NCBI RefSeq assembly: GCF_033807575.1 | Contig: NC_084725.1 | Span: 10,761,001-10,825,000 of the forward strand | Direction: 5' to 3' | DNA length: 64,000 bases | Source of the DNA: Cydia pomonella | Lineage: Eukaryota; Arthropoda; Insecta; Lepidoptera; Tortricidae | In this document: positions 21,050 to 30,971 of the stretch, piece by piece | How positions within the stretch are numbered: position 1 is the stretch's first letter | Layout of the letters: every line of letters begins with the position of its first letter | Program-made: the position numbers and the translations under genes | Notes under the pieces: generated by a model | What the model was told of the DNA's origin: nothing | Database searches by the model: none | Seen by the model: only the letters and a program-made list of their open reading frames with translations

Positions 21050-21305
21050 TTATTTATATAATAGATACAATACATGAGGTATTACTATAACTAGCTTAAA
21101 TCTAAAATAGGCATTGTACCAAGGATGCTGGCGGCATTTCCTCGTATCGCAGTGCTGATACGTTGTGCGACGAAGCCAGCTCTTCGGTCACCAGTCACAT
21201 GAACCAGACGTTTCGGGATTTTTGCAAAAAACTTGTGCTCGCTGGACCCCAATGGACCTAGAGTTTCAATGCCTAATGGTACAAATTACTTAATTGGTAT
21301 TTAGT
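21050..21305 (-). pseudogene. Retroelement polyprotein C-terminal remnant (VETLG family)
   Basis: The minus strand starts around GGCATTGAAACTCTAGGTCC and carries the same motif order as the intact copy at 8629: Gly-Pro stretch, KFFAKIPKRLVH-like, TGDRRAG, then RRTTYQHCDTR-type sequence after a frameshift. The AT-rich part from 21050 to 21107 looks like its 3' tail. Confidence 0.55.
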
Positions 21306-21365
21306 CATTCATACCCGTGGCTATAGTGAATCATAATCACATCTGCCATAGAAATTTACTTACAT

Positions 21366-21668
21366 ACTTCACTGGCTTAGTGACCCAAACAGGATCTTGG
21401 CCTCTGATACAAGAGAGCGCCACTCTGCCCTATCCTGCGCCACTTCGCGCCGGTTGGGTATTCCGAGCGCGAACAGGTCTTTTAGGACAGACGGACGTTT
21501 TCCACCCGGGTGCCCCACATACGCTCTTCTCATAGCACGATCCTCTCCCATCCTCTCTAGGTGACCGACCCAGCGAAGTCATGTGGCTTTGATCTCGCCA
21601 ATTATTTTGGGCATCGCAACCAGCTCCTCTAGCTCCCTATCCTTCCTACGCCTCCAAGTTACATCTTC
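21366..21668 (-). pseudogene. Non-LTR retroelement C-terminal remnant (GEDRAMRRAY type)
   Basis: The minus strand reads MGEDRAMRRAYVGHPGGKRP then a frame change, and REVAQDRAEWRSLVSEAK near the end. These are terminal blocks of a LINE polyprotein; degraded relatives are at 43512 and 47183. The internal GRPRYRW block, seen in the 43.5-kb copy, is deleted here. Confidence 0.6.
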
Positions 21669-21802
21669 ATCTCTGATATTTAGGCCTGATATATAAAATT
21701 ACTTACGGTTTCTCACGGTTACAAATTATATTTATTAAAAGAAATGTAACTACCGCCAACCTACTGGTATCAAATATTACAGTCATTCTAATAACGTTCT
21801 TG

Positions 21803-21953
21803 GAGGGCTTGCCAAGATGACAATCGTTGATAGAAAACGGCAATCGATACTTAAATAATGTATGGAAATAATCACGTCACTTTTCATCCTGATACATTTA
21901 TTCTTTTCGTTCAGCGTTTGGCGATTTACGATTGTCATCTTGCCTAGGCCCCC
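21803..21953. repeat. Hairpin MITE-like element
   Basis: Arms GAGGGCTTGCCAAGATGACA then ATCG, and CGATTGTCATCTTGCCTAGG then CCCC. The centre is AT-rich. Borders are approximate and no target duplication was found. Confidence 0.5.
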
Positions 21954-21967
21954 TGTACGGATAAGTA

Positions 21968-22095
21968 CGGCTACCACCAGTTTTGACATTGACATATTCG
22001 ATCACGTCTACGTAACTTACTTTATGCATACTTTCTATGCATCTCGCTCGTACTAGCATATTAGTGCAAGCGAAACGTGATAAAGATTGTGGCCG
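21968..22095. repeat. Dispersed repeat with CATCTCGCTCGTACT core
   Basis: GGCTACCACCAGTTTTGACA, ATGCATCTCGCTCGTACTAG and GTGCAAGCGAAACGTG. Matches in order 62437-62575 and, inverted, 61695-61805; a core fragment is at 33835. Confidence 0.55.
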
Positions 22096-22241
22096 TCTCC
22101 TTCATTGTGTGGTGTTATAGTGTCACTTATCATGTGGATAACAGCCATCCATAATTCGCCTGCTGATATTCAGAATTCATAAAAATCAACTTATTGTTAG
22201 TGATTTGAAGTCGAAGAGCTTTTATTCTTGATAATTTATTT

Positions 22242-22520
22242 GACGACCGGTTTGGCCTAGTGGGTAGTGACCCTGCCTACGAAGCTGATGGTCCCAGCTT
22301 CAAATCCTGGTAAGGGCATTTATTTGTGTGATGAGCATGGATATTTGTTCCTGAGTCATGGGTGTTTTCTATGTATTTAAGTATTTATAAATATTTATAT
22401 ATTATATATATCGTTGTCTATGTACCCTCAACACAAGCCTTATTGAGCTTACTGTGGGACTTACTCAAATTGTGTAATAATGTCCTATAATATTTATTTA
22501 TTTATTATTTATTTATTTAC
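22242..22520 (+). repeat. tRNA-derived SINE, full length
   Basis: Complete member of the main SINE family: head GACGACCGGTTTGGCCTAGT (A-box TGGCCTAGTGG), B-box-like GCTTCAAATCC, TATATATATCGTTGTC middle, AAGCCTTATTGAGCTTACTG and TGTCCTATAATATTTATTTA tail. The head resembles a tRNA with RNA polymerase III promoter boxes. It is not a functional tRNA gene because the acceptor stem is not closed. Confidence 0.85.
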
Positions 22521-22655
22521 AACATAATATTGTACAGAAACAGTTGATTAAAATAAAGCTGGCTTTGAACTAAAATCTTGATTCTAGATTATTATTATAT
22601 TAATACAGAAATAAAAGAAATATACCCCACAAACTAGCCCCGTCAAAAATTAACT

Positions 22656-22880
22656 TTACAGTACATATGGTGCTACTTTACCGCACTAGTGCGAAAATTA
22701 GCATATAACGTTACTGTGTCGAACATTTAAAGGGCCATATGTACTGTAAAACGTTGTACGATACATGTGCGAATAGGTAATTCGCAACTCGTGTCGATTT
22801 AAAACACTCCCTTCGGTCGTGTTTTAATTTATCGCCACTCGTTTCGAATTTCCTATTTTTCGCACTTGTATCGTAATGTA
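22656..22880. mobile_element. ACAGTACATATGG hairpin element with adjoining second palindrome
   Basis: 22656-22750 has ends TTACAGTACATATGGTGC and GGGCCATATGTACTGTAA with GCACTAGTGC near the middle. It adjoins a palindromic segment, 22757-22880, with TACGATACATGTGCGAATAG facing CTATTTTTCGCACTTGTATC and a central AAAACACTCCCTTCGGTCGTG. Copies at 37283-37570 and 45428-45543. Confidence 0.65.
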
Positions 22881-23400
22881 CTATTTAAGCCCCGAACTGT
22901 TCCTTACCTGGCCCAAACGTTCCAAATATGCCGACTGAAGGGCTAAGGATATTTGTTAGACCAGATAATCAGCCTGGGGGTCACAGCCTCTGTCCCTCAA
23001 CCGGCGTCCAATCTTAGATATTTTAAAAGTTACTAAAGTAAATATTCATATGTAACACATTATTTTTGCTCGCAAGTATACTCGTAAAGTGCATGCAGAA
23101 ACAACTTCACCTTTATTTTCAAGCAATGCCCAAAGAAGGAATGTGTTATATTTTTCGTGTCTCATATCCTTTAGTCTAAACATGCATGTAAAACGTTTGG
23201 TATATTTCACAGATGACGCATGAAATGCATTTTAAGGTTGAATGTTTCATTACGTTATCAAGCATTTTTCTTCCCTTTACTTAGTATACGAGTAGCAACA
23301 AGAATAGCAACACTCGAGACAGAAGGCAAAACATGTCAAAAACCAAAAACTAAAAAACACACATCCTTAACAATTCATACACTTAACACACACCTTGCAT
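22881..23400. other. Region downstream of the protease gene, nothing recognised
   Basis: AT-rich DNA with no repeat copy and no gene-like frame. It lies past the polyadenylation signals of the minus-strand protease gene. Confidence 0.4.
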
Positions 23401-23402
23401 TA

Positions 23403-23431
23403 TTTATTGTTATTTTAAGTTAATATTTATT
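23403..23431 (-). terminator. Candidate polyadenylation signals of the protease gene
   Basis: On the minus strand two AATAAA hexamers lie at 23426-23431 and 23403-23408, about 207-235 bp after the protease stop codon. The 3' untranslated region between has no other gene. Cleavage site unknown. Confidence 0.45.
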
Positions 23432-23637
23432 TAGATAAAACAAATTTAATTTATATAACACATTACGTGACTTCTAGAATTTGTATCGATTCCATAATTT
23501 CTATGGTTTTTCTAAAAAAGTGAACATAAATGTCAATCACATCAAATGCGTATCGGCAATATTTTCATCGCTATAAATGCGAACAGCTGATAATCCCACC
23601 GGAACATGTTTTCTTTAACCTTACACTTAAGAATCAA

Positions 23638-24570
23638 TCACGGCCAAACAATTCCCTCTATCCACTCCAAATACTTCCACACCCTAGTGTACACCCCTGG
23701 AGCCATTTTCCTTCCACAATCCCTTCCAAAACTGGTAACCCCCACCACAGTATGGAGGGGAAACGTCTTCTCACAATCTACTCTATCTGGCATATACTGA
23801 AGAGGACCACCAGAATCCCCTTGACAAGTATCTTTCCCTCCATGTAAATAGTCCCCAGCGCATAATTGATTATCAGTAATCCCATCAGCTATGATCTTTC
23901 TCTTTATCATGAACTTCATAGACTTATTACAAATTGAATTTTCTACTATATCCACATCTACTTTCATCAACGTTTGACTGCCCTTTGCTGATCCTGATGA
24001 TGTTGTCCCAAAACCAATTGCTGTTAGTTTCAGATTTGGTATTTCTTCGCTTGTCGGTAAACAGGCGATTCTCAAATGCCTGTTTAAAACGAAAGGTTGT
24101 TTAGCCTTCATTAAAGCTATATCATGGTATTTAGAAGGGGGTTTATAGTCAGGATGGATAATGATCTTGGCTACTTCTCTCTCCTGTTCTAATTCCTTAG
24201 CTTCATCAAACTCAAAAGTAGCTGTACCTATTCTGAGAACGGACGCTGGTCCGCTTGTAGGGTCTTCAGCACAATGAGCAGCTGTCAGCACCCAGTCGAC
24301 ACTTATCATGGATCCTCCACACCTCCAAGCTGGTTCATCATGTTCCTCACCAGGTTTTCTAAATCCTACTAATACCATATGCGGGTAAAGTAACAAGTCT
24401 ATCGGAACTCTTACTCTGGAAGTTGGATAGTACACATTGTGGCATTCCAGCATCGTTTTCCCATAGTCTTTGCAAGCTTCGTGCGCTTTTTCACCAACTG
24501 CGTCCACTTCTGTCCATATTACGAAGGTAATAACAGTTATTTTCGCATTAAATATGCGTAATATCTCCAT
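23638..24570 (-). CDS. Secreted Snake-like trypsin-fold serine protease, single exon, atypical activation site
   Basis: Encodes 310 aa from an ATG at 24570 to TGA at 23638. I chose this ATG because the frame closes shortly upstream (TGA) and the only earlier in-frame candidate is GTG; its context (G at -3, G at +4) is good. Residues 1-24 look like a signal peptide (hydrophobic ITVITFVIW at 11-19, possible cut after VDA). The S1 trypsin domain follows: CGGS at 84-87, TAAHC with His99, DIAL with Asp150, GDSGGP with Ser253. Asp247, six before Ser253, predicts cleavage after Arg/Lys. ACLP (168-172 region), DTCQGDSGGPLQ and VVGVTSFG resemble Snake/Easter-type extracellular proteases of Toll or melanization cascades. 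No clip domain is visible; an ACKDYG stretch (32-37) resembles N-terminal parts of lepidopteran Snake-like proteins. The usual R-IVGG activation sequence is replaced by SRVRVPIDLLLYPHM (51-65), so normal zymogen activation is doubtful. No introns and no frame breaks. Family is well supported; physiological role is not. Confidence 0.85.
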   Translation of the reverse strand: MEILRIFNAKITVITFVIWTEVDAVGEKAHEACKDYGKTMLECHNVYYPTSRVRVPIDLLLYPHMVLVGFRKPGEEHDEPAWRCGGSMISVDWVLTAAHCAEDPTSGPASVLRIGTATFEFDEAKELEQEREVAKIIIHPDYKPPSKYHDIALMKAKQPFVLNRHLRIACLPTSEEIPNLKLTAIGFGTTSSGSAKGSQTLMKVDVDIVENSICNKSMKFMIKRKIIADGITDNQLCAGDYLHGGKDTCQGDSGGPLQYMPDRVDCEKTFPLHTVVGVTSFGRDCGRKMAPGVYTRVWKYLEWIEGIVWP

Positions 24571-24604
24571 CGCTACGTGTGGAGCGTATGAAGGCTGCGT
24601 TATC

Positions 24605-24638
24605 ACTGATTTTCAAAGTGAATGCTTTTAATTTTAAA
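24605..24638 (-). promoter_or_regulatory. Candidate core promoter of the protease gene (TATA-like box plus initiator)
   Basis: On the minus strand TTTAAAA (24632-24638) lies 28 bp upstream of TCAGT (24605-24609), the arthropod initiator consensus. Transcription from the A at 24607 would give a 37-nt leader before the chosen ATG. The spacing fits known TATA-initiator geometry; both motifs are short, so this is a candidate only. Confidence 0.45.
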
Positions 24639-24838
24639 GTAATCTAAGCGTTTCCAATCAATACCATAAAATTGCGCATTCGATGCGCATGTTTTGGTCG
24701 GGTAATATTTATTTCTTCTTGTGTACGAGTATTTAATTGAAATATTGGTAATTCGTAACCATCAATCTGGTTTATATCAATGTATCAATTATAATCAATG
24801 TATTTTAATGGATATTGTTAACGAAATATTGAAGGTTT

Positions 24839-25260
24839 TTATACACGGTGTATCACGATCACGAGGAACCTGAAAGATTTTAACCACGCATTTCTGAGGC
24901 CAAAAGAAGGAAAAAAATGTTATGTATGTAAATGTTTTTAATGTATTTGTACATAAAAATTAAATGTTATTAATATACCTGCCACTTAAAATATTTTTAT
25001 CTTTTTTTTTCGTTAACACTAGATTTTGCAGTGTTATTTGTCACTTTTTTACATCTATCAATGAGGTTATTAAGGATATTTAGACTACGTCCCATAGTAG
25101 CAACATTGCCATCAAAAAGGCGTTTAGCACTAAGTAACTTTTTTTTTCATTTGGTTGAGAATAGGCGAATCCAGAAAAGTTTATAGGACATTTTAGTTTT
25201 TCAATATGATCAGGACTGCACTGTTAAAATCTTTCGGGCTCGTAAATTACTGTGTATATA
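24839..25260. repeat. Diverged dispersed repeat, related to 2612-2930
   Basis: TATACACGGTGTATCACGAT opens it, with GAAAGATTTTAACCACGCAT, TTCTGAGGCCAAAAGAAGG, then GTTTATAGGACATTTTAGTT and AAAATCTTTCGGGCTCGTAA. The element type is unknown. It is the nearest repeat upstream of the protease. Confidence 0.45.
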
Positions 25261-25430
25261 TTTTTTTGAATACTTATATTGATTTTGAATCGATTTGGTA
25301 CCGTTATAAAATAAATTAAATATTTTAATTAGTGTTTTGCAGATTAGAAATGGTGTTTTTAATATTAATTGATATTGTCACGCAATTTTGCTAAATAAAA
25401 ATTGCATTTCAGTGCATTTCTGCATAGTTT

Positions 25431-25838
25431 TTAGGGTTCCGTACCTCGACAGGTAAAAACGGAACACTTATAGGATCACTTTGTTGTCCGTCCGTCCGTC
25501 TGTCTGTCTGTCAAGACCCTTTTTCTCAGGAACGTGTGGAGGTATCAAGCTGTGTATTTTATATCAAATACTCAGGTCTACTGTCCCTTGGAGCTGTGAA
25601 AAATTAAACTTCTAAGCCAACGCAATCAAAAGATACCGCCGTTTATGCCGCAAATTTTCGACACTCTCAAGGAAATTAAAACCTACAGGGTACTCCCCGT
25701 GAACTCAGAATCTTCAAATTTGGTACGAAGCAACGTCTTATAGCACAGATAAAGGAAAAATTACGAAAACCGTAAATTTTTAGTTACATCATATAATAAT
25801 ATATACCTACATGTTCGACTCGCACTTAGCCGTTTTTT
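25431..25838 (+). repeat. Dispersed GGGTTCCGTACC repeat, long version
   Basis: Opens TTAGGGTTCCGTACCTCGAC, has (CCGT)n/(CTGT)n at 25488-25512 and closes GTTCGACTCGCACTTAGCCG. The interior (GGAAATTAAAACCTACAGGG, GTGAACTCAGAATCTTC) differs from the shorter copies at 17237, 30972 and 54463, so this is another subfamily sharing both ends. Confidence 0.55.
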
Positions 25839-25904
25839 TTTAGTAGACTGTCACATTAGATTTATAATGTACCTATTCTAACACAGGTATCTAACATTGC
25901 TCTG

Positions 25905-26520
25905 TTTTAGGGTTCAGTAATAGTCAGCTAGGAATCCTTACAGTTTCGTCATGTCCGTCCGTCTGTTTGTCCGCGGCTTTGCCCCGTGATCATTAGTGCT
26001 AGAATTAGAAAGCTGCAATTTTGCCAATTTGGCATAAATGCATGGCAACATAACGGTACAATAAAAAGTATAAAAACATTTATCCCATACATTTTTTTTC
26101 GCTTTATCCCAATGGTGTGGGGCATTGTTGGATAGGTCTTTCAAAACGAATAAAGGTCTTCAACAATATTTTTTTGATAAAGTGAATATTTTCGTAAATA
26201 ATGAACCTTGAGTCCAAAAAATAGGAAAATAAAAATAGCAAAGCAAAAGCTCAATAAGTACTTTAAGTGTAAACTATAGCTAACTATAGCTAAACTATAG
26301 GAATATGATCGGTCCAGCCGTTTTTGAGTTAATGCAAAAGTCCTTCGTTTTCGTATTTTTACTAAGAAGTAAAAAAAGACGTACAAAGCGCTGCGTAGGT
26401 ACTCCCTTATGATATAATGTACATGATACGTACTAATAGCCCCCGTTCAGCCTATTCAGACAGAATGGTAACTACGGAACCCTACACTGAGCATGGCCCG
26501 ACATGCTCTTGGCCGATTTC
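25905..26520 (-). repeat. ~600-bp dispersed non-autonomous element, inverted copy
   Basis: Minus-oriented relative of 49630-50325: GGCCAAGAGCATGTCGGGCC and AGTGTAGGGTTCCGTAGTTA at the high end, TTGATAAAGTGAATATTTTC, GAAAGACCTATCCAACAATG, CCAAATTGGCAAAATTGCAG in the middle, and GACGGACATGACGAAACTGT at the low end. No coding capacity. Confidence 0.6.
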
Positions 26521-28603
26521 ATCCTATTCGATCGAGCCTTCATTAATTTAAGCCGAAATAGCCTCCAATTGAAATATAGGTCAAACTTTATATTTTACCA
26601 TTAAAATGTGGAATAAGCTGCGGTGACGATGAATTATTGATTTCAACATGATTGGATCGGCTGCAGGGCGAAATTAATTTCCCGGTTACGTCTGCCAAAC
26701 TTCACTAGTTGGAGAGGCGCCTAAGGAAGAAGAATGGGACCCTATAATTGACCGTAGCGTTAGCGAAGTCTTCTATGGGAGCGCGGCAGCACGTGATTGG
26801 ACATTTTTTTTAATAGTTGACTACAGCGTATCGAAATAAATATTATAGTTTAGTTGGGAACCCACATATGAAATGTACACAATTAAAGCTTGGTATACGA
26901 AATCTTAATTCAATCATTACAGTCAACGAGTAGAAAAATATTTTGTTTTCTCTTCGCACAATTGGTAAGTAAGTAAGTAAATATTATTTATTGCACCAAC
27001 CCTACCTACACAATAAATACCTTATACAATAAATACCTTTATTGGTATTTATTGTATAAGGAATAGAATAGTCTCAACGCTCAAGATCAGAAGCATTTTC
27101 ACTTTAAACTCACGTTCTGTCCCCGTTTATTCGTTTAAACTTCCCAGACATATTTTTATTGTAATATTAGACAACGTAAGGCTTCAGGTGTTTGCACGAG
27201 TTTCAGCCAATTCCTTCTGCAGCTGTCAGCGGTGAGTTGAGCGCTACCTGGACATACTTATTATTTAGGGTTACCATCATTTAAAACATTTTTGGGATAA
27301 AATTTTTCGAATGCGAAATGGTCATTCAGCACGGATTATGTATCTCTTTCAATCGCGCGGTTTTAAAAAGTGACAGGCGCTGTTACTTCGTGCCTGCTGA
27401 CCTGCAAATTATATGCTTGATTTTCCATTTAGTATCCTTTAATACAATGTACTTATAAAATACATTCTCAACCACTTCCATTGCAATTTAATCTTGGGGT
27501 TTAAGGTTGGGAGATCCAAGGTCATTGATATAGCTTACTAAATTCAATGAAATTTTAATAATTTTCAAGAACACAGTTGTATTCGTTCAGTTTTCTCTCT
27601 AACCAAAATCAATTCTATCTCCTAAAGCTTTTTTTGGGGTTGTTTCTTATCCGAAACATACAAGAAATAACCCCAAACCCCTTTAGAGTTTAAGTGACAG
27701 TAGTTGACACACATCACGCGTAGAACCGACGTCTGCTTGTCGCTGTCGTTAGAGTCCGTCTCAGATAACTCTGCAAACAAGTTGAAGTGACAAATGGAAA
27801 TGCCGATATAAACGTCATATTTTTATAGGAATGTGATTTTTATAGTGACGCTTCTACAGTCTGATACTGTTAAGTCTATGCACACATACTTTTTTCTACT
27901 CCTCTACTGTTATCTGTCATTTATATATCCATTAACACTAATATAAGAACATATATAATAAGTTTGAAGACAAGTCTATGTTGTCTATTTCTCATAACAG
28001 CACTTGCGCTTTAAAATCGCTAAACCGATACTCCGATTAATGGTTACCGACCTAACAAAATCAAAATTCATTCAGTTTTCAAACTAAGTGGATTGCTGCC
28101 AACTTACAAAAACTATTTTGTAATGTCATCACCGTCTAAGACTGTCAATTAAAATCAAAGTTTACGTGTCTATCGCGTATAAAGTTTTATCAATTCATTT
28201 TGCACGTCAGTACAACGGATGCATAAAATACTATTTTCGACTGGATCAAGTAAGTAAATAAAAATGGAGATAAATAACAAGAAAAATGTCCTATTGTTTT
28301 GGCTATAATGGTCACCCTACTTGTACCCGCGAGTGCAGCGTTCAAATAAAGAGCAACGGCGGCGCAATCAGTGGCGAGCAAACTTTAATCTTTGCTGCGG
28401 CGGCGAATCGTGGTTACCCTACTCTTAATAACTTGAACACCGAGGTATGATGCCGAATGCGCTTTTAGCTGTTTATTATTTAAGTAGGTTTCTTTTTTGT
28501 TGTGAATATTTAAAAGTGGTATGTGATAATATTTTAATAAATTCATGTTTTTAAAGATATGTCTTTACTACTCCCTAGCCCGTTGTTTTAATGTCAATAT
28601 TTC
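26521..28603. other. Two-kilobase stretch with one strong hairpin
   Basis: CCTTATACAATAAATACC (27020-27037), loop TTTATT, then GGTATTTATTGTATAAGG (27044-27061): a perfect 18-bp stem. A weaker inverted pair TTGGGGTTGTTTCTTAT / ACAAGAAATAACCCCAA lies at about 27634-27677. No gene-like frame. Confidence 0.45.
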
Positions 28604-28865
28604 GACGACCGGTTTTGCCTAGTGGGTAGTGACCCTGCCTACGAAGCTGATGGTCCCGGGTTCAAATCCTGGTAAGGGCATTTATTCGTGTGATGAGCAT
28701 GGATATTTGTTCCTGAGTCATGGGTGTTTTCTATGTATTTAAGTATTTATAAATATTTATTTATTATATATATCGTTATCTAAGTACCCTCAACACAAGC
28801 CTTATTGAGCTTACTGTGGGACTTAGTCAATTTGTGTAACAATGTCCTATAATATTTATTTATTT
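28604..28865 (+). repeat. tRNA-derived SINE, full length and well preserved
   Basis: A-box region TTTGCCTAGTGGGTAGTGAC, B-box GGGTTCAAATCCTGGTAAGG, tail AAGCCTTATTGAGCTTACTG and TGTCCTATAATATTTATTTA. It ends exactly where the next repeat (28866) begins, so one inserted at or next to the other's end. Confidence 0.85.
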
Positions 28866-29080
28866 GAAAATGAAAATGAAAAATGAAAATGTTTATTTGG
28901 GTAACAAATAAATTACAATTATAATATAATGGCTGGAGTTTCCTAGTAGATGAATATATACATCTGTGTCAGGAAACCCCGCTCTTCCGTTTGAGGTTTA
29001 CAATAACTGTTTCCTTAATAAAGTAGGTACATATTTGCAAACTGAAATTCATAGTGCATAATGACAATTTCACATTACAT

Positions 29081-29133
<53 letters not shown>

Positions 29134-29270
29134 CGCGTGCGTGCGTGCGTGTGCGTGTGCGTGTGCGGATGTGTGTGTGTGTGTGTGTGTGTGCGTGAGA
29201 GATTGTTGGATAATTGTTTATTTTGAAAAGCGTATAACGTGTCCTTGTAGTAAAGCCTCTGTTTCATCAT
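28866..29270 (+). repeat. Microsatellite-bearing repeat, copy 1, with (GT)n at 29086-29192
   Basis: Starts with GAAAATGAAAATG-type runs and TTTATTTGGGTAACAAATAA, then TTTCCTAGTAGATGAATATA, CATCTGTGTCAGGAAACCCC and GCTCTTCC, followed by (GT)n, a short GC alternation and GT again. The same order occurs at 41977. Frames across the GT tract give Cys-Val runs and are not genes. Confidence 0.7.
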
Positions 29271-30329
29271 AGTTTAGATTTTTAAGCCACTGCATAAGGT
29301 TTTTTCTACAATCAAAAAATGTCATCGGGTATATATTTGTTATTTATTTATTTATTATTTATTTATATACTCTCTCTTCCTTTCCAGAATGCTTGTGCAC
29401 GCTATTGTTTTAGAATCCCTCCGCGAACGCATAGACATCTTACTTAAATTCAGACATTCTTAAAATTAATTATAGAAGAGAACTTCATCTATCTTCCTTG
29501 TTGTTTGATGTATTAAAGTTTTCAAAACCCGATTATCTCTTTGAATAACTTACATCTCACTCAAACACTTCTTTGAAATATGGTCCTAGAAAGGTCAACA
29601 ACAAATTAGTAATTTCACATCATTGCACCTCTGCATTCGAGGTAGTTTTAAATACACAGCAACTAAGTGGTGGAATAATATACCTCCACCTTTACAGATC
29701 TTAAATTATCTTAAAAGTTAAACACAGCTTAAGCGAGACCTTCTTCAGATACAAAATGAACTATCTAAGTTTTGGCGGTAGAGCAATACCTTCTTATCTC
29801 TGCTTATAGCCTAGACAAACATACAATAAGTAAATTAAGAATAATATAAATTTACTGCCCCTTTTTAGCATCATGCTGTATTAAAATTGTTTGGTAGAAT
29901 TTAAGATTAACTTCTAATGTACCTATCAGAAATAAAATAGATTAAACATTATAATTATGGATCCCATAACTGAGACGGATTAACAAAATTAATAAAATAT
30001 TTGTCTGTTACTGCACTTGCATTGGCTAGACCCAATACTTCGTTTCATGAACTCCACCGGCTTACCCGTTCAATCGATCAAAATACCTCCGTCCACTGCC
30101 CCACTGCCCTTTTTGCACTGTTTGCCTCTTTTTGCCCCTTTTTGGGGGGCACTATTCCCCAAGCCACCCGTATGTGCCCACGTGCCTTGATTGTGCTGGC
30201 ACAGACACGGTACAGATATTTCACTGGTTGATTAGGTTGACTGACGAGAAACAATTTGGTTATGTGTTACGAAAGTGTGGCTTTTATCACTACATCCATG
30301 ACTTTCTGCCCGTGACTTTGTCTGCGTAG
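29271..30329. other. Intergenic stretch, nothing firm
   Basis: AT-rich to about 30000. 30010-30240 is GC-richer (GCCACCCGTATGTGCCCACG, CTTGATTGTGCTGGCACAG) with frames lacking known motifs. It could be decayed element sequence. Confidence 0.35.
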
Positions 30330-30460
30330 AATAATGATAATGAATGGTAAAAACTGTTATATCTGCTTTTTCGGGCCTTAAAATTTATCCGTACTAAATT
30401 TCATCTAAATCGTTTCAGTGGTATACGCGTGAAGACGTAACAGACATTTATAACAATAGG
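30330..30460 (+). repeat. Dispersed repeat tail
   Basis: CTAAATTTCATCTAAATCG, GTATACGCGTGAAGACGTAA and CAGACATTTATAA match the segment at 46783-46858 (GATTTAGATGTGAAGATGTAA, CAGACAG). Confidence 0.4.
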
Positions 30461-30475
30461 AGGGATTTTATCAAT

Positions 30476-30783
30476 TTTGTTACGTGTAGTGGCTTCTCTA
30501 CACGATGAGCCATCAATAACCACTAAGATGGGCCAGCGTGTAGAGAGGGTAGTGGTGTCGGATGGCTTATGGCGCGGCGGGATGGCAATGGTATGGCCAC
30601 GGTGTCGGTTTTTCATCCGCAAATCAAAGGTATTGGGCCAGTTATCTCTACATGTGGCCCATTCCATAGTGTGGGCTATCAACCACTGCATCTGGTCCAG
30701 CCCTGGGCCATCGTGTAGAGGAGCCATAACCATCGTATGGCCATCTCACTGGTCCAGCGCTGGGCCATTATGTAGAGCAACCA
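30476..30783. repeat. Internally repetitive GGGCCA/GTAGAG element
   Basis: TCTCTACACGATGAGCCATC at the left faces GCTGGGCCATTATGTAGAG at the right. Inside, GGCCAGCGTGTAGAG, TCTCTACATGTGGCCCA, TGGGCCATCGTGTAGAGGAG and GGTCCAGCGCTGGGCCAT repeat in both directions. Looks like a MITE made of degenerate palindromic units. Confidence 0.5.
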
Positions 30784-30895
30784 TAAGGAACTTCTTCTAA
30801 GTCGGTCCCTCACTGCTGAGGATCGTGACTCCGCTTGCTAATTTTCCCTATGGCAGCTCTCCACTTTTCCCTGTGGGTTGATGTGTTGACTTTAT
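30784..30895 (-). pseudogene. Last ~25 codons of a LINE polyprotein
   Basis: The minus strand reads THREKWRAAIGKISKRSHDPQQ then stop, a typical C-terminus (...W...I....RDPQQ) of a non-LTR element. The 3' tail follows toward lower coordinates. Extremely truncated. Confidence 0.45.
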
Positions 30896-30971
30896 TAAAT
30901 GAAAAAAATAAAAATTATGCTCAATCTCATAGTTCTTAGTCTCATAAATATCAGACTAATATTATCAATTT

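Noticed and set aside
22242..22330. A functional tRNA gene
   Set aside because: A- and B-box sequences are present, but the acceptor stem is not closed and the sequence continues into a SINE body repeated many times in the window. The same holds for the heads at 16700 and 50429.
24571..24606. An earlier start for the protease at 24606
   Set aside because: The codon there is GTG. The ATG at 24570 gives a normal signal peptide, and the initiator candidate lies just upstream.
29054..29272. Open frames rich in Cys-Val or His-Thr
   Set aside because: They are translations of the (GT)n tract. The same applies at 42177-42510.
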